10,056 bases of DNA from CBDVBL01 sp965555375 (GTDB lineage Bacteria > Zixibacteria > MSB-5A5 > UBA10806), in contig CBEWDL010000123.1 of NCBI GenBank assembly GCA_965555375.1, positions 1 to 10,056 on the forward strand, written 5' to 3'. Both the position numbers and the translations under genes were made by a program. The notes under the pieces are model-generated. The model was not told the origin of the DNA, ran no database searches, and saw only the letters and a list, made by a program, of their open reading frames with translations. Each line of letters begins with the position of its first letter. The first letter of the stretch is position 1. This document shows, one piece after another, positions 1-6,962 of the stretch.

Positions 1-11
1 GATACCATGAG

Positions 12-17
12 TATAAT
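12..17 (+). promoter_or_regulatory. Possible -10 box (TATAAT) just before murB
   Basis: A perfect TATAAT lies 9 bases before the ATG at 27. A -35 element would fall outside the window, so only half of a promoter can be seen. If used, transcription would begin around base 24, giving a nearly leaderless message for the ATG at 27 or a leader of about 20 bases for the ATG at 45. The surrounding 26 bases are AT-rich, so chance is a real alternative. No gene can be supported in bases 1-26; one frame carries a TAA at 22-24 that could end an upstream gene. Confidence 0.25.
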
Positions 18-26
18 AGAATAAAT

Positions 27-971
27 ATGGTCTGTGAAATCTCCATGGTGGGAAACATCTCAAAACCGAAAAGCCTCAATGAAATGCTCGATGGCCGGGT
101 GCAGAATGATGTCATCCTGGCTCCATTCACCAGCTTTGGTATAGGCGGGGCGGCCCGTTATTTTTTCGTCCCCAGTACGCCGACAGATATCGCCCGGGCT
201 GTCAGGGCCGCCAGACAGACCGGGTTGAAGTTTTTTGTCCTGGGGGGCGGCTCCAATATACTCTTCGATGATGCCGGCTATACCGGCCTGGTCATAAAGG
301 ACGAAACAGATAAATTCAGGCTCAAAGGAGAGGTCGTTTCGGCACTGTCGGGGGCCACCCTTGATAAGATGGTCGATGCCACGGTGGAGGCTGGTCTGGG
401 AGGGCTGGAGTATGCCGCCGGAATCCGCGGAACCATCGGCGGAGCTGTCTACGGCAACGCCGGCGCATTCGGCCACGCCATCAATGAGATCTTGAAAAGC
501 GCGGTGATTTATACCGGAGACGATAAGATTGAAATTGTCGATACCGATTATTTCCAATTTGAGTACAGGAAATCGCGCCTATCCGAATCCGGGGACATCG
601 TCCTGTCGGTAAAACTTCAAATGCATCATGAAGATAAGGCGAGATTAACCGAAATAGTCAATGAGCGGCGGCGGTTCAGAAAGGAACGTCATCCGGTGGG
701 ACTTGGTTCGGCCGGCTCGGTATTTAAGAATATAAGATCGCTCGAGGATCCGTCCAGGGTCACTCCCGCCGGTAAGATATTGGAGGACGCAGGAGTAAGA
801 GGGATGTCCGTCGGCCAGGCGGCCGTGTTTGAAAAACATTGCAACATCGTGGTGAATCGAGGCAAGGCGACATCCACCGATGTAAAGCAGCTGGTGCGGA
901 TGATGGGGGATGCCGTAAAAGAGAAATTTGGTATGGACTTGCAGCGGGAAATTATGTATATTGACCCGTGA
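27..971 (+). CDS. murB: UDP-N-acetylenolpyruvoylglucosamine reductase (MurB), type II
   Basis: MurB is the cytoplasmic flavoenzyme that reduces UDP-GlcNAc-enolpyruvate to UDP-MurNAc with NADPH, the second committed step of peptidoglycan synthesis. The 314 residues show an FAD-binding region at about 36-170, with TSFGIGG near 35-41, GGGSN at 73-77 and a glycine-rich FAD-contact block at 131-149 (GTIGGAVYGNAGAFG). The C-terminal substrate domain has GSAGSVFKN at 227-235, where Ser231 matches the catalytic proton-donating Ser of the family. It also has the GKILEDAG block at 249-256 and Glu308 in REI near the end, matching the catalytic Glu. Length and the lack of the extra loop of E. coli MurB fit type II. 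One oddity is Arg134 in GIRG, where most members have Pro. The reading frame is open to the left edge. ATG27 and ATG45 are both possible starts, and neither has a clear ribosome site. The product is followed at 70-90 bases by sprA. Confidence 0.95.
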   Translation: MVCEISMVGNISKPKSLNEMLDGRVQNDVILAPFTSFGIGGAARYFFVPSTPTDIARAVRAARQTGLKFFVLGGGSNILFDDAGYTGLVIKDETDKFRLKGEVVSALSGATLDKMVDATVEAGLGGLEYAAGIRGTIGGAVYGNAGAFGHAINEILKSAVIYTGDDKIEIVDTDYFQFEYRKSRLSESGDIVLSVKLQMHHEDKARLTEIVNERRRFRKERHPVGLGSAGSVFKNIRSLEDPSRVTPAGKILEDAGVRGMSVGQAAVFEKHCNIVVNRGKATSTDVKQLVRMMGDAVKEKFGMDLQREIMYIDP

Positions 972-986
972 TCGGAAACCTGATAC

Positions 987-994
987 AAAGGAGG
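987..994 (+). promoter_or_regulatory. Orphan perfect Shine-Dalgarno sequence AAAGGAGG
   Basis: AAAGGAGG is a full 8-base complement to the usual 16S rRNA 3' end. No ATG, GTG or TTG follows at working distance. The first TTG (1021) is followed at once by TAA, and the ATG at 1034 is 39 bases away in a frame that stops after about 40 codons. It does not serve sprA at its likely start. It could mark a short leader peptide with a rare start codon, a ribosome standby site, or chance. Confidence 0.4.
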
Positions 995-1050
995 CTTAAC
1001 GGAATATCGCTAAAGATTTTTTGTAATTAAGAGATGGCCCATTGCGGCCT

Positions 1051-1056
1051 GAAGGA
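1051..1056 (+). promoter_or_regulatory. Ribosome binding site that favours the TTG start at 1063
   Basis: GAAGGA sits 6 bases before TTG1063. The longer alternative start, TTG1042, has only a weak AAGAG 8 bases upstream. The shorter product also begins with a cleaner signal peptide. No in-frame ATG or GTG is available, and an in-frame TAA at 1024-1026 closes the frame upstream. Confidence 0.5.
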
Positions 1057-1062
1057 TCTGTT

Positions 1063-4000
1063 TTGTCCTTTGCGAGCAAAAGAAACTTTGCGCTCTTATT
1101 TCTTTTCATCGCGTCCCCGGCGCTGGCAGTTGAGTTCGGGGATATCGATGTCCCGTTAGAAATCAAGAGCCGTTTTGTTGTCAGGGAAACCGAGGGCCCG
1201 CCGAGCGGCAAGAAATGCCTGAACAAACATGCCCCATCATACCTTTTCGAGTTTGAAAAACTAAAATATCGCCGGGAAATAAATTTTACGCCCGGCCGAT
1301 CATATTATGTAACCCTCCGCGATTTCTACGGCGAATACGAGTTAACTTCATCCCGAATCTTCGCTTTGCCGAACTATGTTCTCTACCGAAAAGATATAGT
1401 TCTAAAAAACACCTGGCGGGAGGAATTCCAGAAGGAGCTTGGCAAATCCGAGGGTGACGACGGGAAGGGAGCTGTGCAGATAGACATACCCTGGGAGCCT
1501 CCCAAGGTCGTTAGAGGGATCATTGGCGAGGGCAAATCGAATATAAGGGTCACCGGATCGAGATCGATAACATTCTCCGGCCGCTCGGAGTGGGAGGAGG
1601 GCCTGGTTAACACCGGCACGTTCAAGCAATCGAAATTCCCCACACTGCATATGGAACAGAAATCGCGCTTTAAAGTAACCGGCACCATCGGATCGAAAAT
1701 CACGGTCGAGGTGGATCAGGACTCCGAACGCTATACCGAACTGGCCAACACCATAAAGCTGCGGTACAAAGGCGAAGAGGATGAGATCATCCAGACCGTC
1801 GAGGCCGGCAACACCAATCTGGCGCTTCCCAATTCGCAATTCATAGGTTACTCCGAGAACGTCAAGGGACTTTTCGGCATCAAGGCCACGGCCAAAATAG
1901 GGAATCTGGACATAACCTTGATCACCAGCCAGGATAAAGGTTCCAACGAAAAGGCCAGCTTCGTCGCCGGGGCCAAGGGGACGGAGCGGCAGATCAGGGA
2001 TTATGATTATCTGCCCGATACATATTTCAGGTTGTGGGAGCCCGGCCCGACCGATTCTTTAATCTCCGTCGAGTTGTATGTCACTGGAGATCCGCAGGAA
2101 GACCCCAGGGGCATCGCCTGTGTCTGGCCAAACGACAGCCTGCCGAATATCACGCCTGCTCAACAACAGCGGTATGAATATAAATATATTCCTTTTAAGC
2201 AGATCGATCCCACCGAGTTCGAGGTTTATAAGGGGATCTGGAGCGTCGTTTTGAACAATAGGCTTTCACAATATAATGCGAACGTACTGGCAGCCTATAT
2301 AACGTATGCGAGATATGATAATGGCTCAGCGGACACCCTCATCATAGGGAATTTATCCTATCGCCCCGATCCATCGGGAACTGACGATACGACGCTGGTT
2401 CTGGTACTGCTAAAACATAATCAAGCCGTTTGGGGATTCGATTCCTGGGATCGAATGTGGCGTAACGTTTATGATCTTGGAGCGCGGGATATTTCGATCG
2501 ACGGGTTTGAGCTGAGGATTTTCCGGGGAGCTGGCGGTCAGCAGGGTATGATAAATGATGTTGAAGATCAGAATGGCGAATGCTTCGTAACCGTTCTCGG
2601 CCTGGATGATGTGGATAACGATACGCGACAACCGCCGCCTGACTGTCTATTTGATTTCGATAACACGGTCATTGATGCTCACAGGGGGCATCTGGTGTTC
2701 CCGTACCCGCGACCGTTCGACAGCGAGCCTTTAGAGGCAAAAGTTCCCGAGATCTATGAGTATTTGTCCGGACACGGGACTGCCAGGGATTCGTCTCAGT
2801 ATTATCTCTACGTCAAAACGGCCCAGAGAGCGGCAAGCTATTCTCTGGGCCGGGCCAACATAATCGAGGGCTCGGAGGTAGTCAAGTTTGGTGACGGCAC
2901 CATACTTCAACGCGGCGTCGATTACAACATCAATTATGATATAGGGCAGATAACGTTTCTCTCCGAGCAGGCCACCAATCCGGCGGCCAACATCACGGTC
3001 GATTTCGATTATGCCCCCTTCTTCTCGCCGGAAAAGAAATCCCTATTTGGACTGGCAAGCCAGTATCAACTATTCGAGAATTCATTCGTTTCCTTCGCCG
3101 CCATGTACAGGTCCGAAACCGCATCCGATCCCAGGCCGAGAGTAGGAAGGGAACCGAGGAGAGCTTTCGTCTGGGACGGCAATTTTTCCTTTAAGTTTAA
3201 ACCTGAGTTCATGACCACCATAGTCGATATCCTGCCGTTTGTGGAGGCCGACGCCAGATCCTCTCTGGATATTTCCGGCGAGGTGGCGCAAAGCATTCCC
3301 AACCCGAATACCAAGAATCAGGCGTTCATCGACGATTTCGAGGGCACCAGGAATTATACGGATTTAAACAACAGGCGCGGCGTCTGGACAGCCTGCTCGC
3401 CTCCTCTGGATGCGCTCGACGAAAAGCTCGAGCTGAATCATAAAACCGATCTGTGGTGGTATAACCCGTTTGATCCGGTAAGATTGAGAGAAATCTGGCC
3501 CGAGCGCGATGTTCGAGCGCAGGATGACCGGCATGATGTCTTGAATCTGCAATTTTTCCCGGACAGCACGGCGGAATATCCGGATTCTTCCTGGGTCGGC
3601 ATTATGAGGCCGATCTATTCCGGCATGGCCGACCAGAGCCTGACGAAATTTATCGAGTTCTGGTATCATCCCGATCTCAATGTCCAGTCCGGAGCTCCCC
3701 TGTTGCATATCGATCTGGGTCTGATCTCCGAGGACCTCGACGATGACGGGCGGCTCAATTCGGAGGATGCCGACCTGAATGGCGTTCTGCTTCTAGAGGA
3801 AGACACCGGGCTGGATGGACTATTCAGCGAAAATGAGCCAGGTTATGACCCGGTATCGAATCCTGATCCCGACGGCGACGACTGGTATTACAGTAACGAC
3901 GAGCCCAACAACTACTCGCAGATCAACGGCACTGAAGGCAACAGAAACGACCCGGATAGGCTGGGCCGTTTCGACACCGAGGATATCAACAACAACGGAT

Positions 4001-6960
4001 CATTAGACCAGCAAGACGGTTATTTCGAATACACAATCGACTTGAACGATCCGGAATACTGGGTCGATTCCACCTCTTCCGGCTGGCAGCTTCTGAGGAT
4101 ACCATTACAGGATTCCACGGTTTACAGCGTTCGGGGCGTGGAAGGCTCCGCCGATTTCACAACACTGAGTTATGCGCGCATGTGGCTTACCGGGGCAACC
4201 GAGCCTTATCATTTACAGATAGCCTCCTTTCAATTGGTAGGTAACAAGTGGCAGGAAGTGCCGATCGAACTGGATTCTCTCGACTATTTCCGGCCCGGGG
4301 AAAAATTCGAGGTGACGGTAAAAAACACGCAGGAGAATTTAAATTACTATCCGCCTCCGGGAATCGCCGGCGAGCTGGATCGAGAAACCGGCGTCAGGGA
4401 AAAAGAGCAATCGCTCGTCTTAGTTTACCAGAATATGCCCCCCGGCCATCTGGGGGCCGCCTACTGGAATCTCTATCAACCGGACGATTATACTCTATAC
4501 CAGCGCCTTCAGATGTTTGTCCATGGCGACTCGTCAGTCGACGGCTACGTTACATTCTTCTTCCAGATGAGTCAGGACGGCAGGAACTTTTACGAATACC
4601 GTACCGTCCTCGAGCCCGGATGGTCGGAGAATAACTGGGTCGATATCGATTTCGCCCGCCTGACCGAATTGAAATACGAGCTTCATAAGCGCACGCCTCC
4701 TGAATCGCTGGCCGTGGCCGATACGACCGATGGGCCCTACACGGTCTCCGGTAACCCGTCGCTCTCGCAGGTAAAATGGTTCATAGTGGGAATGGAGATC
4801 GATACGGCTGCCGCTGAAACCGAATTGTATTCCGGCGAGGTCTGGCTCGATGAACTCCGGGTAACCGAGGTTAGAAAGAAATCGGATTTCGCAGGTCGGC
4901 TGCAGGCGACCGCCAAATTCTCGGACTTCGCCGACGTTACCTTATCTTACCAGAAAATCGGCGCCGACTTCTTTCCGCTTTCGGCCAAACAACCGTCGGG
5001 GGCGACCACCACCAATCGATCCCTGCGTCTCGGGATGAAGGTGGACCGACTGTTCCCACCGTCGCTGGGGATGAGTTTGCCGGTCACATATTCACGGCAG
5101 AATACGCTTTCGCTGCCGCGCCTCCAGCCGGGTTCGGATATTATCCTTCAGGGTGACGCCAGGAGGCTTGAGAGAACGGAAAACACGCAGAAAAGCCATA
5201 CGGTATCCTTAAGTTTCAATAAGAACACCAAAAACCCGATCTGGAATCTGACCTTAAACCGGATCAAATCCAATTATACATTCTCCAGAACCGAAGGGAT
5301 GTCGCCGGCTGCCCCCGAAAGCGAGCTTATTAGATACCAGGGCAAAACCTCATACGACCTCAGTCCGAGATCGAAGCCCTCATTTCGACCATTTTTCTGG
5401 ATGAAATATCTGTTTTTGCCAATATCCTTGTATAACTCTCAGTTTTTCTATCTGCCGACCAAACTTGGTTTTTCCGGCGAAATAAACGGTAATAACACCA
5501 GAAACCTGAATCAACGGGGGATTCTAACCCAGTTGCGCACCAAGGATCTTCTGCTATCCAGCAATTTGAGTCTTGGCTTGTTTTCTACTTTGAAATCCAA
5601 CTATAGCCTAACCACTTCGAGAGACTTAACCGATCCCGAGCGATTCAAACTCAGCATAAATCCGTCGAAATTAAAGCTCGGGCACGAGCAAAGGTTTCAG
5701 CAAAGGTTCGACGTCAGCTTTCAGCCGAAAATCATAAAAATAATCGATAACAGAATCTCCTTCAGTTCCAGTTATAACGAGGACTCAGACCTCAAACGCA
5801 ATGTCGATTCTACGCGCACGACCGATATGCAGGGATCATTGAAAACGGATTTAACACTTAATCTCCCGATGCTGTTTTCGCGGGGCGGAGGCGGGAAACA
5901 GTCGAAAGCCCCGAAGCAAGGGGAGGAGAAGATCGATGAGAACCGCCTGTTAGATGAGGGCGAGGATGAGGACGAAGATGAAGATGAGGAATCGGGCCCC
6001 AGGATGGTCACTCCCAAACGGATTTTCGGGGGAATTCTGGGGATTTTCAAGTCTGTAAAACCTGTTCGTGCCACTTATCAGAAAGACAAGAAACTGGCTC
6101 GACGGGGACTATTGGAGAGGCCGCACTGGATGTATATGTTCGGCTTTGCCGACGACCCCCGGGCAAAAACCAAAACCACCAGCGGATTGACCAGAACCGA
6201 TAATACGGGTCTAACTGATAGCTATCGCCTGGAAAGCGGGCTGCAACCGATTCACAATCTGGATATAGGAACCTCCTACAATCTGCGGACGCAGATCACC
6301 AGGGGCACCACCGATCCAACCAAATTAAAAACTGTAACTTTCCCGGATATCACGGCCAACCTGACCGGCCTGGAGAACATCCCCCTGTTTAAATCGATAG
6401 CCAGAACGGTCAGCTACCAATTCGGGTATTCGAAAAAAGTTGACGAGAACGGGCGGGAGGACACCGGCGAATTATATAAACGGGATACGGCGAAGCTTTA
6501 TTCTCCCATTTTTGGGCTCAATATCACTTTCACAAACGGTATCAGGGGTACCATCCGCTATGATAAGTCTAACAGCCTTTCAAAAAACCTCAGGGGCGAG
6601 GGCCAGTCCGATAGGGAGGTGAAAAGCTCCGATAGCAATTTCAAAGTAAATCTCTCCTACAGTTTTTCGGCCCCCAGAGGATTGAAACTGCCGTTCTTGA
6701 AAAGAGTGAAATTCGATAGCCAGCTTTCTCTCTCGCTGGATGTATCTATCAATAGCTCTAAATCCGAATCGGTCACCAGCGGGAGAAAGTCAGTGGATTC
6801 CGACCGAAAAAGCATTACAGTCGAGCCAAGGTTGAGCTATCAGTTTTCGCGGGCCATCTCCGGGGGATTGAGGGCGCGCTGGAATGATTCCGATGATAAA
6901 ATCCAGCAACGCAAACACCATGTCAGGGAATTGGGTATCTGGACGGAGATCAGGTTTTGA
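1063..6960 (+). CDS. sprA: SprA/Sov-family outer-membrane protein (type IX secretion translocon homologue)
   Basis: SprA (Sov in Porphyromonas) is the giant outer-membrane barrel through which T9SS cargo leaves the cell. From TTG1063 the protein is about 1965 residues, shorter than the roughly 2400 of Bacteroidota members. Residues 1-22 form a signal peptide (SKR, hydrophobic stretch, cut after ALA). The SprA N-terminal domain spans about 160-305 and includes the signature AGNTNLALPNSQFIGYS starting near 248 and GLFGIKA just after. A plug-like GDGTILQRGVDY block starts near 611. PNPNTKNQAFIDDFEG at about 746-761 is a further SprA-type block, followed by an ISED motif at 888-891 and an EF-hand-like cluster (891-985). 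The C-terminal third is beta-rich and ends in Arg-Phe, as outer-membrane barrels do. An acidic run lies at 1631-1643. The frame is intact over almost 6 kb. The start could instead be TTG1042. The stop overlaps the next gene as TGATG. Family assignment is firm; whether it drives a complete T9SS here cannot be seen. Confidence 0.88.
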   Translation: MSFASKRNFALLFLFIASPALAVEFGDIDVPLEIKSRFVVRETEGPPSGKKCLNKHAPSYLFEFEKLKYRREINFTPGRSYYVTLRDFYGEYELTSSRIFALPNYVLYRKDIVLKNTWREEFQKELGKSEGDDGKGAVQIDIPWEPPKVVRGIIGEGKSNIRVTGSRSITFSGRSEWEEGLVNTGTFKQSKFPTLHMEQKSRFKVTGTIGSKITVEVDQDSERYTELANTIKLRYKGEEDEIIQTVEAGNTNLALPNSQFIGYSENVKGLFGIKATAKIGNLDITLITSQDKGSNEKASFVAGAKGTERQIRDYDYLPDTYFRLWEPGPTDSLISVELYVTGDPQEDPRGIACVWPNDSLPNITPAQQQRYEYKYIPFKQIDPTEFEVYKGIWSVVLNNRLSQYNANVLAAYITYARYDNGSADTLIIGNLSYRPDPSGTDDTTLVLVLLKHNQAVWGFDSWDRMWRNVYDLGARDISIDGFELRIFRGAGGQQGMINDVEDQNGECFVTVLGLDDVDNDTRQPPPDCLFDFDNTVIDAHRGHLVFPYPRPFDSEPLEAKVPEIYEYLSGHGTARDSSQYYLYVKTAQRAASYSLGRANIIEGSEVVKFGDGTILQRGVDYNINYDIGQITFLSEQATNPAANITVDFDYAPFFSPEKKSLFGLASQYQLFENSFVSFAAMYRSETASDPRPRVGREPRRAFVWDGNFSFKFKPEFMTTIVDILPFVEADARSSLDISGEVAQSIPNPNTKNQAFIDDFEGTRNYTDLNNRRGVWTACSPPLDALDEKLELNHKTDLWWYNPFDPVRLREIWPERDVRAQDDRHDVLNLQFFPDSTAEYPDSSWVGIMRPIYSGMADQSLTKFIEFWYHPDLNVQSGAPLLHIDLGLISEDLDDDGRLNSEDADLNGVLLLEEDTGLDGLFSENEPGYDPVSNPDPDGDDWYYSNDEPNNYSQINGTEGNRNDPDRLGRFDTEDINNNGSLDQQDGYFEYTIDLNDPEYWVDSTSSGWQLLRIPLQDSTVYSVRGVEGSADFTTLSYARMWLTGATEPYHLQIASFQLVGNKWQEVPIELDSLDYFRPGEKFEVTVKNTQENLNYYPPPGIAGELDRETGVREKEQSLVLVYQNMPPGHLGAAYWNLYQPDDYTLYQRLQMFVHGDSSVDGYVTFFFQMSQDGRNFYEYRTVLEPGWSENNWVDIDFARLTELKYELHKRTPPESLAVADTTDGPYTVSGNPSLSQVKWFIVGMEIDTAAAETELYSGEVWLDELRVTEVRKKSDFAGRLQATAKFSDFADVTLSYQKIGADFFPLSAKQPSGATTTNRSLRLGMKVDRLFPPSLGMSLPVTYSRQNTLSLPRLQPGSDIILQGDARRLERTENTQKSHTVSLSFNKNTKNPIWNLTLNRIKSNYTFSRTEGMSPAAPESELIRYQGKTSYDLSPRSKPSFRPFFWMKYLFLPISLYNSQFFYLPTKLGFSGEINGNNTRNLNQRGILTQLRTKDLLLSSNLSLGLFSTLKSNYSLTTSRDLTDPERFKLSINPSKLKLGHEQRFQQRFDVSFQPKIIKIIDNRISFSSSYNEDSDLKRNVDSTRTTDMQGSLKTDLTLNLPMLFSRGGGGKQSKAPKQGEEKIDENRLLDEGEDEDEDEDEESGPRMVTPKRIFGGILGIFKSVKPVRATYQKDKKLARRGLLERPHWMYMFGFADDPRAKTKTTSGLTRTDNTGLTDSYRLESGLQPIHNLDIGTSYNLRTQITRGTTDPTKLKTVTFPDITANLTGLENIPLFKSIARTVSYQFGYSKKVDENGREDTGELYKRDTAKLYSPIFGLNITFTNGIRGTIRYDKSNSLSKNLRGEGQSDREVKSSDSNFKVNLSYSFSAPRGLKLPFLKRVKFDSQLSLSLDVSINSSKSESVTSGRKSVDSDRKSITVEPRLSYQFSRAISGGLRARWNDSDDKIQQRKHHVRELGIWTEIRF
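3733..4017 (+). repeat. Cluster of EF-hand/dockerin-like Ca-binding loops inside SprA
   Basis: Four 12-residue loops fit the pattern D-x-[DN]-x-[DN]-G-x-hydrophobic-x3-[DE]: DLDDDGRLNSED (residues 891-902), DADLNGVLLLEE (902-913, sharing one Asp), the weaker DTGLDGLFSENE (914-925) and DINNNGSLDQQD (974-985). The stretch between is also rich in Asp, Asn and Gly, with NPDPDGDD. Such loops bind calcium in dockerins and thrombospondin type 3 repeats; binding here is inferred from the spacing of acidic residues only. Confidence 0.6.
5953..5991 (+). repeat. Acidic run (Asp/Glu) within the SprA barrel region
   Basis: Twelve of thirteen consecutive residues (1631-1643) are Asp or Glu, encoded by mixed GAT/GAC/GAG/GAA codons. 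It is preceded by a Gly/Lys-rich segment and followed by a basic stretch (PKRIF, then KSVKPV, KDKKLARR). This reads as a charged loop between barrel strands rather than a structural strand. Confidence 0.6.
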
Positions 6961-6962
6961 TG
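6958..6962 (+). promoter_or_regulatory. Stop-start overlap TGATG (translational coupling)
   Basis: The TGA of sprA (6958-6960) shares its last base with the ATG of the M28/glutaminyl cyclase gene (6960-6962). This arrangement usually means that ribosomes ending one gene re-initiate on the next, tying the amounts of the two proteins together. A TTG at 6957 is in the same frame, but the ATG is the more natural start. Confidence 0.75.

Noticed and set aside
60..557. Antisense reading frame of 165 codons over murB
   Set aside because: It lies wholly opposite a convincing murB, has no recognisable domain and no clear ribosome site. Its length follows from the codon bias of the sense gene.
995..1022. 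Possible terminator after murB (run of six T at 1016-1021)
   Set aside because: No stable GC-rich hairpin precedes the T run; the best pairing is a few interrupted AT-rich bases.
1034..1036. ATG at 1034 as the start of sprA
   Set aside because: It is in another frame that stops after about 40 codons and would not give the signal peptide or the SprA product.
3815..4006. Thr-rich + strand frame inside sprA
   Set aside because: It is the frame-shifted reading of the Asp/Asn-rich Ca-loop segment; the amino-acid bias is a by-product of GAC/AAC codons.
4248..4634. 128-codon + strand frame inside sprA
   Set aside because: It overlaps an intact, well-matched SprA segment in another frame, has an Arg/Gly-rich shadow composition and no known motif.
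5772..6074. Antisense frame with a poly-Ser stretch
   Set aside because: The Ser run is only the reverse complement of the Asp/Glu codons of the acidic run in SprA.
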